A stretch of 64,000 nt of DNA, taken from assembly GCF_014199955.1 (NCBI RefSeq), contig NZ_JACHOQ010000003.1, positions 463,607-527,606 on the forward strand. Direction: 5' to 3'. The notes beneath the pieces are model-generated. The model saw only the letters and a program-made list of their open reading frames with translations, had not been told where the DNA came from and did not search any database. This document shows, in pieces, positions 33,706 to 42,701 of this stretch (position 1 is its first letter; every line of letters begins with the position of its first letter). This DNA is from Brevundimonas aurantiaca. Its GTDB lineage: Bacteria; Pseudomonadota; Alphaproteobacteria; Caulobacterales; Caulobacteraceae. The position numbers and the translations under genes were made by a program.

Positions 33706-35607
33706 ATGGTCTTCGAACGGATGGTCGTCATGCCGCCAGCACGCCTCGCCGGTCTTGTCGCCGCACTACTAGTCGCGCTTCAGGCGTCCACCCAGACCTT
33801 CGCCTGGCTTTATCGCTATCATGTGACGCTGGGGCCGGCGCTCCGGCTGGACGAGACAGGCGTCTACTGGCCCTGGATGATCCTCGTCTGGCGCCAGAGG
33901 TTCGGGGCGGCGGAGGGGGACGCCTTCGCCCTGCCGCTCTCGGTCTTCATGCTCGTGATGGCCGCGGGCGCCGGGGGCCTGCTTCTGTTCGACGGCGGCG
34001 CCGTGAAGCGAACGCGCGGGTGGGGCGGCCTGGCGGAGGCTCGCCGTGCGGGCCTGAGGCACGACGCGGGGTGCGTCCTCGGGCGGTTGCAGGGCCGTCT
34101 TCTGGCGACGACCGACCTGCGCCCGACGCTCGTGACGGGCGGGACCCGCGCGGGGAAGGGACGGGGCCATGTCGTCCCCACCCTGTTGAGCTGGACCGAC
34201 AGCGTCCTGGTCCATGATCCCAAGGGGGAGCTGTGGCGGGTGACCGCCGGTTGGCGCGCCCAGCACAGTCATGCGCTCTACTTCAACCCGCGAGACCCGG
34301 CGTCCGCGCGCTTCAATCCTCTGGCGGAGATCAGACCGGGGCCCCAGGAACTGGCGCAGGTCCAGCGGCTGGTCGCCATCCTCAGCGATCCGGGAGGCGC
34401 ACGGGACGACGAGGCCATCTGGGACAAGGCGGCGTCCGAGATTCTCGAAGCCGTGATCCTGCACGTCCTCTACACGGCGCCGGACGCGGACAAGACGTTG
34501 TTGACGGTGAGAACGATCCTCGCCGATCTGGACGCCGCCGCCGACGTCATGGTCCGGACCCTTCATCGTCTGGGTCCCGAGGGCGTCCCCGAGGTCCATC
34601 CGTTCATCTCCACGGCGGTGAAGGGCTACGCGGCGATGCACGACCGCTTTCGCACCTCGGTGCAGGGCACGGCGCGCAGCTATCTCAAATGGCTGGCCGG
34701 CGACGATCTGGTTCGGGCGATGTCGGCATCGGATTTCGCGCTCGGCGATCTGATGTGCGCCGAGGCGCCGGTCTCCCTCTATGTGCAGGTCGCTCCGGCC
34801 GACGCCGTCGCCTTGCGACCGGTGATCCGGCTTCTCTTCTACGCGGCGGCCCAGGCCCTGACCGCCGCAGAGCACGCCGACGACGCGGGCCGCGAGAAGC
34901 GCCGGCGCCTTTTGATGCTCATGGACGAGTTCCCGCTGCTGGGCCGACTGGCCTTCTTCGAGAAGTCCCTGCGCCTGATGAGCGGCTACGGCATCAAGAC
35001 AATGTTCGTCGCCCAGTCCCTGAACGACATCGTCGAGACCTATGGGGCCAACAACACCATCCTCGACAACTGCCATGTCTACACCGCCTTCAGCGCTCTC
35101 GATCCGCTAACACAGGACAAGGTGTCCAAGCTCACCGGCACCGTGCTGGAGCGGAAGACCAGCCGCAGCGGTCCGGCGGGGCTGGGCGCCGGCCGGAGCT
35201 CGGTGTCCCGCTCCGAGATCGAACGGCCCCTGCTGGAGCCGGGCGAAGTCCGGGCGCTGCCGGACGAGGTGCAGCTGACCTTTGCGGCAGGGCACAGACC
35301 GCTGCGGACACGCAAGGTCCTCTACGACAGGGAGCGGCCCTTCCGGACGCGCGCGGACCTGCCGCCGCCGGATCAGGCGGCTGGCGTCGACACGCCTGGC
35401 GCACCGGTTCACCCATGGGCGGGACGACGGGGGCTGGGCGAGGATCCGGAGGCGGCCCTGCCGCTGTTCAAAGAGGTGGAGGCGGCGATCCATGACCGAC
35501 GCGTCGCCGCCAGGGCGGCCGAGACCTACGAGCGGATTTCGACCGCCTTCGCGGCGGAACAGGCGGTGCTTGACGGGTTGCAGGGAGGCGGGGATGGGCG
35601 GGCGTGA
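33706..35607 (+). CDS. traG: TraG/VirD4-type coupling ATPase
   Basis: 633 residues; ATG at 33706 is the longest start, ATG at 33721 or 33730 are alternatives and no start has a strong ribosome binding site. Two membrane helices lie at about 10-30 and 75-97. Walker A is LVTGGTRAGKGRGHVVPTL (near 143), followed by VLVHDPKGELW; Walker B is RRLLMLMDEFPLLG (near 405). The protein brings the relaxase-DNA complex to the secretion channel at the inner membrane. The next gene overlaps by 14 bases and starts the trb cluster. Confidence 0.93.
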   Translation: MVFERMVVMPPARLAGLVAALLVALQASTQTFAWLYRYHVTLGPALRLDETGVYWPWMILVWRQRFGAAEGDAFALPLSVFMLVMAAGAGGLLLFDGGAVKRTRGWGGLAEARRAGLRHDAGCVLGRLQGRLLATTDLRPTLVTGGTRAGKGRGHVVPTLLSWTDSVLVHDPKGELWRVTAGWRAQHSHALYFNPRDPASARFNPLAEIRPGPQELAQVQRLVAILSDPGGARDDEAIWDKAASEILEAVILHVLYTAPDADKTLLTVRTILADLDAAADVMVRTLHRLGPEGVPEVHPFISTAVKGYAAMHDRFRTSVQGTARSYLKWLAGDDLVRAMSASDFALGDLMCAEAPVSLYVQVAPADAVALRPVIRLLFYAAAQALTAAEHADDAGREKRRRLLMLMDEFPLLGRLAFFEKSLRLMSGYGIKTMFVAQSLNDIVETYGANNTILDNCHVYTAFSALDPLTQDKVSKLTGTVLERKTSRSGPAGLGAGRSSVSRSEIERPLLEPGEVRALPDEVQLTFAAGHRPLRTRKVLYDRERPFRTRADLPPPDQAAGVDTPGAPVHPWAGRRGLGEDPEAALPLFKEVEAAIHDRRVAARAAETYERISTAFAAEQAVLDGLQGGGDGRA

Positions 35608-36007
35608 GACCGGGGCGACGCGGGTTCAGGTCTATCTCACCGACCCCCGCGTGGTCGCCGCCCTGCAGCGGGAAGCGCGCTCGGCCAATATTCCGATCAG
35701 CCAGGCCGCCGGACGCTCGCTTGCGAAGGGCCTGGCCAGAAGCCTCCCCGCCGATCCGGACGACCGTCTGCTTCAGCTCGACCGCGCGCTAAGAGACCAC
35801 ATGCGGTCGACGGCGCGAGACGTGCAAATCATCCAGGAGCTGGTCATCGAGGTCGCCCGCGCCTTCTTCATGCGTTTGCCGGACGCCGTCACGGATCAGG
35901 ATCCTGTCGCCCGCGCCGCAGTGGACCGCCGGATCGAACAGCTTCTCGATGACACGGCCGCCCGGTTGATCTCGGGCGGCAGGCCGCAGCGCGGGACGGC
36001 CGAATGA
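35594..36007 (+). CDS. Small CopG-like protein before trbB
   Basis: 137 residues from the ATG at 35594, inside the end of traG. The N-terminus TRVQVYLTDPRVVAALQREARSANIPISQAAGRSLAKGLA has the strand-helix-helix look of ribbon-helix-helix DNA-binding proteins; the rest is helical (STARDVQIIQELVIEVARAFFMRLPD). It overlaps trbB by four bases (ATGA). Such genes regularly sit between traG and trbB and may control transfer genes. Confidence 0.7.
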   Translation: MGGRETGATRVQVYLTDPRVVAALQREARSANIPISQAAGRSLAKGLARSLPADPDDRLLQLDRALRDHMRSTARDVQIIQELVIEVARAFFMRLPDAVTDQDPVARAAVDRRIEQLLDDTAARLISGGRPQRGTAE

Positions 36008-36924
36008 GCGTCCATCCTATCGTCGGCGAACGGAAGCTGGAGGCGCTTCGCCACGCGCTGGGGCCCGACATCCTGGAGGCGCTCACCGATCCGCTTGTGG
36101 TCGAAGTCCTCGTCAACCCGGATGGGCGCCTGGTCCTGGATCGCGTCGGGACCGGGCGCGCCGATACCGGCCACGAGTTGGAGTCAGAAGCCCGGGAACG
36201 GGTCATCCGGTTGATCGCGGACTATGTCGGGGATCCGGTCACCCGGGAGAATCCACGTCTGGCAGGGGTACTTCCGGTCACCGGGGAGCGGTTCCAGGGG
36301 TTTCTCCCGCCGGTAACCGCCGCGCCTGCCTTTTCGATCCGGAAACGACCCGCCGTGATCTGGACCCTGGATGACTATGTCCGTGACGGCGTGGTGACGG
36401 AGGGGCAGGCCGAGGTCCTGCGCGCCGCGGTGCGGGATCGCCGGAATCTGCTGATCTCGGGCGGTACGGGTTCGGGGAAGACGACGCTGGCCAATGCGCT
36501 GCTCGCAGAGCCGGCGTTTGCGAACGACCGTGTCTTCCTGATTGAAGATACGCCCGAACTTCAATGTTCCGCGTGGGATCTCGTCGCCACCCTCACACGC
36601 CGCCACCCTGTGCCGATCGGGGTCGTCGACCTGGTCCGTGACGCTTTGCGCATGCGACCTGATCGGATCGTCGTTGGAGAAATGCGCGAAGGGTCGGCGG
36701 CGCTCGAAACCCTCAAGGCCTGGAACACCGGGCATCCGGGCGGCCTTTCGACGATCCACGCGAATTCCGCCCGCGAGGCTGTGTCCCGGATCGAGGATCT
36801 GATCGCCGAGGTCGGGCCAGCGATCCCGCACCGTATGATCACCCAGTCCATCGACATCATCGTCCACATCCGCCGGACCCGGACGGGCCGGGTCGTCGAT
36901 GACCTGCTGCCCCTTGAAAGCTGA
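36004..36924 (+). CDS. trbB: TrbB, VirB11-type secretion ATPase
   Basis: 306 residues. Walker A LLISGGTGSGKTTLANALL (near 156), then VFLIEDTPELQC (Asp box), LRMRPDRIVVGEMREGSAALETLKAWNTGHPGG (Walker B region with His box near 240) and late ARTIHAN-like STIHANSAREAVSRIEDLI. It is the hexameric cytoplasmic ATPase that drives assembly and substrate entry in Trb-type conjugation. Normally trbC starts immediately after it; here 2.7 kb of foreign genes lies between. Confidence 0.95.
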   Translation: MSVHPIVGERKLEALRHALGPDILEALTDPLVVEVLVNPDGRLVLDRVGTGRADTGHELESEARERVIRLIADYVGDPVTRENPRLAGVLPVTGERFQGFLPPVTAAPAFSIRKRPAVIWTLDDYVRDGVVTEGQAEVLRAAVRDRRNLLISGGTGSGKTTLANALLAEPAFANDRVFLIEDTPELQCSAWDLVATLTRRHPVPIGVVDLVRDALRMRPDRIVVGEMREGSAALETLKAWNTGHPGGLSTIHANSAREAVSRIEDLIAEVGPAIPHRMITQSIDIIVHIRRTRTGRVVDDLLPLES

Positions 36925-37010
36925 CGAGGGTACCGCGCGCTGGAGCTGAGAGGCAGCTCCCCCATAGGCCTGAAATATCCGCGTGATTGCAAATCGTGCG
37001 GATGTGTGGT

Positions 37011-37041
37011 TCGTATTCGACGAAAATATCGACGAATACGA
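37011..37041 (+). promoter_or_regulatory. Inverted repeat upstream of the GHKL module
   Basis: Perfect nine-base arms TCGTATTCG and CGAATACGA at 37011-37019 and 37033-37041, 13 bases apart, centre A/T-rich (ATAT). The right arm is 19 bases upstream of the GTG start at 37060. It looks like a dimer-binding operator over the module's own promoter. Confidence 0.5.
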
Positions 37042-37059
37042 TCACAAGGATGCTCATTC

Positions 37060-37278
37060 GTGACTCAGAAACGCGAAAAATTCCGTGAACTGGCGGAAGG
37101 TCGCACCACCAAGGCGCTCGATGCGATCGCCCGGATCGGCAACCTGTCGAACCGGCAGGTCTATGAGTACGAGGACGTGGAGGTGAAGAAGATCATGCGG
37201 GCGCTGCGTGACGCCGTCGCGGAGGTCGAGGCCCGCTTCGAGGCTCCCCGGACCCGCAAGTCCGGCTTCAAGCTGTAG
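37060..37278 (+). CDS. 72-residue helical protein, partner of the GHKL ATPase
   Basis: 72 residues from the GTG at 37060, with AAGGA nine bases upstream; earlier starts would run through the inverted repeat. Sequence: TQKREKFRELAEGRTTKALDAIARIGNLSNRQVYEYEDVEVKKIMRALRDAVAEVEARF and a basic tail ending KSGFKL. Two or three helices, no known catalytic residue. I recall similar small proteins (KREKF.ELAE.RT..A...I..IGNLSN) in phages and islands but no assigned function. It is followed six bases later by the ATPase gene, so the two are translated together. Confidence 0.6.
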   Translation: MTQKREKFRELAEGRTTKALDAIARIGNLSNRQVYEYEDVEVKKIMRALRDAVAEVEARFEAPRTRKSGFKL

Positions 37279-37284
37279 GCCGCC

Positions 37285-39126
37285 ATGACCCAGTCCAGCA
37301 TCACCCCGATCCTTATCGACGATGTCGATTTCCTCGTCTCGACCACCATCGAGCGTTGCCCGCGCACCATGATGGTGCGGGAGTTGGCCAAGAACGCAAT
37401 GGAGGCCGCGTCCCTCGCGCCCGAAGGCAGTCGTCAGGTCATCTTCCGCACTGTGACGTTCAACGACACGCCCAAGCTTGCGATCTGGAACACCGGACCG
37501 GGGATGGACGCCGCCGAGCTCTACCGGATGTGCGATCTAGCCTCGTCCATCCGCAAGCAGAAGGGCCTGGACGCGAACTTCGGGATGGGCGCGAAGGTGG
37601 CGTCCCTGCCGTCCAACCGACTGGGGATGGTCTATCGCTCCTGCAAATCCGGCGCGGTCAATGAGGTGATCCTCTGCGAGCGCGACGGGCGGTACGGGCG
37701 TCTTCGGCGAACGCTGGAGAACGGCGACCTCGTCGAGGTCATCGATGTGACCGAGCTGGCCGCCGAGGAAGGATACGACCTGACGGAGGACTGGACGGAA
37801 GTTCGCCTGCTGGGGAACGAGGCGGATCAGGAGACCGCCCGTGCGCCTTACAACGGCGATCCGGTGGTCGATGCGCAGTGGCTGGCCACCTACTTGTATC
37901 ACCGGTTCTACCGCCTGCCTGAAGGCGTGCGCGTGACCCTGCTGGCTGGAACGCACAAGCTCGGAGACGGGACCCGGGCTTTCGAGCCCCTGCCGCGACG
38001 CGCCGCCGCCGGAGCCTTTGAGCGGACCGAGACGGTCGAGGCGCCGGGCGGCGTGAAGATTCACTATTTCTACGACCCGCCCTATGAGAAGTCGCCGAGC
38101 CATAACCGCTCGATCAGCGGCGCCATCCAGTCGGCCCTGAGTCTCGCCGGCGTCGTCTATCGCGACGAGCTTTATGATGTGAAAACCGGGCGCGGCTGGT
38201 CCATCAACGCCCCCCTGTTCGGCATCCCCTTCGGATCGAAGCACATCTCTGTCCATATCGAACTGCCGGACGACGCAGACGTGCTGCCGGAGGCCTACCG
38301 TCAGTTCCTGCGATACCAGGCTGGTGAGCAGGACACCGTTCAAGCCGCCCATTTCGGCGACCTCGTCGCCCAGCATCGCCCCCAGTGGCTCATCGACGTC
38401 ATTCGGTCGTTCGCGCCGGAGAGCACCTCCAGCGACGACATCCGTGACGAACTTCAGAAGCTGCTCTACGACCTGCGGGTTCGCCGGGTCTCCCCGAGGC
38501 CGACGACCACGGGAATCCGTCTGGTCGATACAGCGAGCGGCGTGGGCGCCCAACCCCAGCGTGACGGCGAGGGCGGAGCCGGCGGGGCCTCCAGGCCGAA
38601 GACAAAGCATATCGATCTGAACCTTGCCCCGCAGGGGTCGAAGGCGGCCGATCTCTGGAAAGACCGCGAACGCGCGCCCGAGATCGTCCTGCTGAGGACA
38701 GCCGAGGAGATCGAGGAGAAGCAGCTGAAGGGGCGGGCCGGTCGGTATTATGAGAACGGCCAGCTGTTTCTCAACATGCTCTATCCGTCGATCGGCGAGA
38801 TGAAGGATGCGCTCGAGGCATCCTATGCGACCGTCGCCGACCTCGACACCATGCGTGAAGCCGCCGTTAGACAGGCGGAGAAGAGCATGGTCCTGCGCGT
38901 CGGTCGGGCGGTGGTGTTCGCCCTGGCCAAGCAGCTCAACAAGGAATGGGATCCCGACGCCGTGCGTCACGCCCTCGCGCCGGAAAGCCTGAGCCTGGCG
39001 GCCGACGATTTCTACGACTCCATCCAGAGCGCCCGTCGAAGCATGGGGCGTCAGTTCCGTCCCAACCGACAGGGGGAGGAGGCGCAGGTCGAGGACGAGG
39101 ACGACTTCCTGCGCGAGACCGCCTGA
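37285..39126 (+). CDS. GHKL (HSP90/MutL-like) ATPase, stand-alone
   Basis: 613 residues. The Bergerat ATP-binding fold is clear: RELAKNAMEAA (Glu33, Asn37), AIWNTGPGMDAAEL (Gly71-Gly73), and DANFGMGAKVASLPSN for the lid. The Asp that usually contacts adenine in D-x-G-x-G appears as Asn69. About residues 240-390 form a likely transducer-type domain (KIHYFYDPPYEKSPSHNRSISGAIQS; HISVHIELPDDADVLPEAYRQFL), and 400-613 holds helices and an acidic tail. Such proteins couple ATP-driven clamp closure to DNA or protein partners. The family is unknown to me; neither kinase nor gyrase domains are present. The gene interrupts the trbB-trbC junction. Confidence 0.75.
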   Translation: MTQSSITPILIDDVDFLVSTTIERCPRTMMVRELAKNAMEAASLAPEGSRQVIFRTVTFNDTPKLAIWNTGPGMDAAELYRMCDLASSIRKQKGLDANFGMGAKVASLPSNRLGMVYRSCKSGAVNEVILCERDGRYGRLRRTLENGDLVEVIDVTELAAEEGYDLTEDWTEVRLLGNEADQETARAPYNGDPVVDAQWLATYLYHRFYRLPEGVRVTLLAGTHKLGDGTRAFEPLPRRAAAGAFERTETVEAPGGVKIHYFYDPPYEKSPSHNRSISGAIQSALSLAGVVYRDELYDVKTGRGWSINAPLFGIPFGSKHISVHIELPDDADVLPEAYRQFLRYQAGEQDTVQAAHFGDLVAQHRPQWLIDVIRSFAPESTSSDDIRDELQKLLYDLRVRRVSPRPTTTGIRLVDTASGVGAQPQRDGEGGAGGASRPKTKHIDLNLAPQGSKAADLWKDRERAPEIVLLRTAEEIEEKQLKGRAGRYYENGQLFLNMLYPSIGEMKDALEASYATVADLDTMREAAVRQAEKSMVLRVGRAVVFALAKQLNKEWDPDAVRHALAPESLSLAADDFYDSIQSARRSMGRQFRPNRQGEEAQVEDEDDFLRETA

Positions 39127-39639
39127 CTCGGCTCAGAGACTGTCGGCGCGATCGTCGACATCGATGGACGACCGCCTCGACCGCGTGTCCGCCGTCTTCC
39201 AGGCGGTCGCGGACGTCTTGGCGGGCCCCTGTTTAAGGGGCCGCCGGCATCCGCCGGTCCCATGCTGATCCGTCGCAGGCCACGCCCGACAATATTCGGC
39301 GGTCCGACAAGCTTCTGACGTCATGCGCTTCGCGCTTTCGGGAGGCCTGGCGTCGATCCGATTCTCTCGTCGGCGCCCTGTCGCGCATTCCGGCGAAATC
39401 CGGACGCATTGAGGTCTGAAGTCAATGATGACGGGCCCTCCGGGTGAATCGAAGAAAGTCGCGGACGACTTGCGCCGTTGCAAGACTTTGATGGACGGTC
39501 GCTGGATTTCGAGGGCGATCTAGAAGCAAGACTCCGCCGTAAAAATATATTCACAGGCCGCGTTGACAGGCTGTGGATGGTTTTGCTTGCTGTGGATCGT
39601 CAACGCCGACCTTCCGGCCCGACCACAGGAACTCAAACC
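39127..39639. other. Gap between the GHKL module and trbC
   Basis: 513 bases without a supported gene. A weak TTGACA element lies at 39563-39568, preceded by an A/T-rich patch (AAAAATATAT, 39541-39550) unusual for this region, with TGTGGAT repeated twice downstream. It may hold the promoter that restores trbC-I expression after the insertion; no clear -10 element is seen. Confidence 0.35.
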
Positions 39640-39960
39640 ATGCGACGTTTACTTCAACGTGGCCTTTCGGCCGCGACGGTGACTTGCGGCCTGTTCTTTG
39701 CCGGACAGGCCCTGGCGGGCGGATCCGGGATGCCCTGGGAGGGACCGCTCCAGCAGATCGTGGAATCGATCACCGGGCCGGTCGTCCAGGCCGCCGCCGT
39801 CGTGGCGGTGGTGTTGTTCGGCGCCGGGGTCGCCATGAGCGAGAACGGATCGTCCATGCGGCGAGGGCTCGGGATACTCTTCGGCCTCTCGATCGCCTTC
39901 GCCGCCTCGACCTTCTTCCTGCAGTTCTTCGGCTTCGCCGGCGGGGCGGAGATCGCCTGA
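39640..39960 (+). CDS. trbC: TrbC, pilin precursor
   Basis: 106 residues from the ATG at 39640 (CAGGAA upstream). A signal peptide (RRLLQRGLSAATVTCGLFFAGQALAGG) is followed by the pilin core with two helices (VVQAAAVVAVVLFGAGVAMSENG and LGILFGLSIAFAASTFFLQFFGFAGG). In RP4 TrbC is cyclised by TraF to make the pilus subunit; a traF gene is present at 47696. Stop and trbD start overlap (TGATG). Confidence 0.9.
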   Translation: MRRLLQRGLSAATVTCGLFFAGQALAGGSGMPWEGPLQQIVESITGPVVQAAAVVAVVLFGAGVAMSENGSSMRRGLGILFGLSIAFAASTFFLQFFGFAGGAEIA

Positions 39961-40238
39961 TGTCCGAGACGTCGTCCGATCACCGCCCGCCAGGCTGGGA
40001 TCTTCCGGTCGCGGCAGCCCTGACCGAGCCGGTCACCCTGGCGGGGATGCCTCGCGACTACGCCATCCTGATGGGCACCGTGGCGGTTGTGTTGGGGCTG
40101 GCGCTGCGGATCTGGTGGCTGGGCCTCCTGTGGTGGGCGGTCGCCCACGCGATCGGACTCTACGCCGCACGGGCTGACAAGCGGTTCTTCGACGTCCTTC
40201 GCCGCCATCTGGCCCTGCCGGGCCATCTCGATGCGTGA
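39960..40238 (+). CDS. trbD: TrbD, VirB3-like membrane protein
   Basis: 92 residues. A short cytoplasmic N-terminus (PVAAALTEPVTLAGMPRDYA) and two membrane helices (ILMGTVAVVLGLALRIWWL, LLWWAVAHAIGLYAARADKRFF) match VirB3/TrbD. It helps place the pilin and works with TrbE, which starts ten bases later. Confidence 0.9.
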   Translation: MSETSSDHRPPGWDLPVAAALTEPVTLAGMPRDYAILMGTVAVVLGLALRIWWLGLLWWAVAHAIGLYAARADKRFFDVLRRHLALPGHLDA

Positions 40239-40247
40239 GACCTGAGC

Positions 40248-42701
40248 ATGCGCTTTCTGGATGAACATCGCCGCCGGCCCGCGCTTCTGGCCGATCATCT
40301 GCCCTGGGCGGCCATGGTCGCTCCCGGGGTGGTGCTGAACAAGGACGGCTCCTTCACCTGCGGCCTGCGGTTCCGGGGGCCGGATCTGGAGTCAGCCTCC
40401 GACCTGGAGCTGATGTCGGTTCGAGCGCGGCTCAACAACGCCCTGAAGCGTCTGGGCAGCGGATGGTGCCTCCATGTCGAGGCCCGTCGCCGCCCCGCCC
40501 AGCCCTATCCCACGAGTGAGTTCGAGATCGCCGCGGCCTGGCTGGTCGACGCCGAGCGCCGCTCCCTCTTCGAGACCAGCGAGCCGGCCTACGAGACCGA
40601 CTATCGGGCGGCCCTGACCTGGCTTCCGCCGGCGGACCAGACCCGCCGGGTGGAGCGCGTCCTGTTCGACGGCGCAGATCCGGCGAGCCGGGACTGGCGC
40701 ACCGCCCTGGACGCCTTCGCCCGCGAGACCGCGCAGATCGTCGACCTTCTGGCCGACGCCCTTCCGGAAGTCGCGATGCTCGACGACGTGGAGATCCTGA
40801 CCTGGCTGCACGACTGCGTGTCTCCGAGGTCGGTCCGGCTCGCGCTGCCCGCGACGCCGATGTTCCTCGACGCCTGGCTGGCGGACGCGCCCCTGCTCGG
40901 CGGCGTGTCTCCGACACTGGACGGCCAGACGCTCAAGGTGGTCTCGGTGCGGGGGCTTCCGGCGAGCACGCGGCCGGGACTGCTCGACGCCCTCGGGGCC
41001 TTGCCCTTCCCCTATCGCTGGAGCGCGCGCTGGATCGGTCTGGACAAGGCGGACGCCGAGGTGGAGCTCGTCAAGTTGCGCAAGCGCTGGTTCGCCAAGC
41101 GCAAGGGGGTCGGGGTTCTCCTGCGCGAGGCCATCACCAAGGAGGAGGTCCCGCTCCTCGATACGGATGCGGCGGCCAAGACCGACGAGTGCGACGGCGC
41201 GCTCGAAGCCCTCGGCTCGGACGCCTGCGCCTACGGCTATCTGACCACGACGATCACGGTGATGGCGCGCGATCCCGAACGGGCGGCGGAACAGGCCCGG
41301 GCGATCGAGGCGACGCTCAACGCCCAGGGTTTCGTCGCCCGCACCGAGGACCTGAACGCCGTGGAGGCCTGGCTGGGCTCCCTGCCGGGCGAGCCCTATG
41401 CGGATGTGCGTCGGCCTCTGGTCTCCACCCTGAACCTCGCCGACCTCCTGCCGGTCTCGGCGGTCTGGGCCGGACCGACATCGGACCCGCGCCTGCAGGG
41501 GCCGCCGCTCGCGGTCGCGAGGACCAGTGGATCGACGCCGTTCCGGCTGGCCCTGCATGTGGGCGACGTCGGCCATGCGATGGTCGTTGGGCCGACCGGC
41601 TCGGGCAAGAGCGCGCTGCTCGCCTTCCTCGCCCTTCAATGGTTCCGCTATCCCGAGGGGCGGGTCGTGGTTTTCGACAAGGGCCGCAGCGCGCGGGCCG
41701 CGGCCCTGGCGGTCGGCGGGCGCTGGCATCCGCTCCAGCCCGGCGGCGCGTTCACCCTCCAGCCCCTGGCGCGCATCGAGGATGACGGCGAACGGGCCTG
41801 GGCCTCGGAGTGGCTGGCGGATGCCGTCCGGCTCGCGGGCCTCGAGCCGACGCCGCGCATTCGCGAGGAGATCTGGGCCGCGCTCGGCGCCCTGGCCCAG
41901 GCCCCCGTGGCGCAGCGGACGCTGACCGTCTTCACGGCCCTGGTCCAGGACAAGGCCGTGGCCGCGGCTCTCGAGCCCCTGACGCTCAAGGGGCCTCATG
42001 GCGCCCTGATCGACGGCGTCGCTCCGGAAGACGAGACGCTCGCCGCCTTCGAATGCTTCGAGCTCGAGAGCCTGATGGCGACCCCGTCGGCGGTCGCGCC
42101 TGTACTCGCGGCGCTGTTCCACGAGATCGAGCGCGGCTTCGACGGCCGGCCGACCCTGTTGATCCTCGACGAGGCCTGGCTGTTCCTCGGCGAGACGGCG
42201 TTCGCCGCCCGTATCCGCGAGTGGCTGAAGACGCTCCGCAAGAAGGGCGTGGCGGTGGTCTTCGCCACCCAGTCGCTCGACGACGTCGTGCGCTCGTCGA
42301 TCGCCTCGGCCCTGATCGAAAGCTGCCCGACCCAGATCTTCCTGCCCAACCCCCGCGCGCTCGAGCCGGCCTCGGCGGACCTCTACCGGATGTTCGGTCT
42401 CAACCGCCGCCAGCTGGAGCTGATCGCCTGGGCCACCCCCAAGCGCACCTACTACCTGCGTCAGCCCGAAGGGCGGCGGCTTTTCGACCTCAAGCTCAGC
42501 GGAGCCGGGCTCGCCCTCTGCGGCGCCTCGTCTCCCGAGGACCAGACTCTCATCGAGAGCGTGCTGGCGGCTCTCGATCCGGCCGATCCGCGGCCTGACC
42601 GCTTCGCCCGCGAATTCCTCAAAGCCAAGGGAGTCCATCATGTCGACAACGTCTTCGACAGCTTCGATCCGGCCGTCGCCCATCGTCTCGCGGCCGAATA
42701 G
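40248..42701 (+). CDS. trbE: TrbE, VirB4-type ATPase
   Basis: 817 residues, usual for the family. The N-terminal CagE/TrbE domain begins MRFLDEHRRRPALLADHLPWAAMVAPGVVLNKDGSF; Walker A is MVVGPTGSGKSALLAFLALQW (near 447) and Walker B PTLLILDEAWLFLGE (near 635), followed by ATQSLDDV. It powers pilus biogenesis and transfer at the inner membrane. The end overlaps trbJ by 62 bases in another frame. Confidence 0.95.
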   Translation: MRFLDEHRRRPALLADHLPWAAMVAPGVVLNKDGSFTCGLRFRGPDLESASDLELMSVRARLNNALKRLGSGWCLHVEARRRPAQPYPTSEFEIAAAWLVDAERRSLFETSEPAYETDYRAALTWLPPADQTRRVERVLFDGADPASRDWRTALDAFARETAQIVDLLADALPEVAMLDDVEILTWLHDCVSPRSVRLALPATPMFLDAWLADAPLLGGVSPTLDGQTLKVVSVRGLPASTRPGLLDALGALPFPYRWSARWIGLDKADAEVELVKLRKRWFAKRKGVGVLLREAITKEEVPLLDTDAAAKTDECDGALEALGSDACAYGYLTTTITVMARDPERAAEQARAIEATLNAQGFVARTEDLNAVEAWLGSLPGEPYADVRRPLVSTLNLADLLPVSAVWAGPTSDPRLQGPPLAVARTSGSTPFRLALHVGDVGHAMVVGPTGSGKSALLAFLALQWFRYPEGRVVVFDKGRSARAAALAVGGRWHPLQPGGAFTLQPLARIEDDGERAWASEWLADAVRLAGLEPTPRIREEIWAALGALAQAPVAQRTLTVFTALVQDKAVAAALEPLTLKGPHGALIDGVAPEDETLAAFECFELESLMATPSAVAPVLAALFHEIERGFDGRPTLLILDEAWLFLGETAFAARIREWLKTLRKKGVAVVFATQSLDDVVRSSIASALIESCPTQIFLPNPRALEPASADLYRMFGLNRRQLELIAWATPKRTYYLRQPEGRRLFDLKLSGAGLALCGASSPEDQTLIESVLAALDPADPRPDRFAREFLKAKGVHHVDNVFDSFDPAVAHRLAAE

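Noticed and set aside
37537..38970. Long antisense frame of 477 residues opposite the GHKL ATPase
   Set aside because: Typical shadow frame of GC-rich coding DNA; the plus strand has clear Bergerat motifs, and the antisense product shows no domain.
39563..39640. TTGACA as a firm trbC promoter
   Set aside because: No acceptable -10 element occurs at 16-18 bases; kept only as a note in the gap description.
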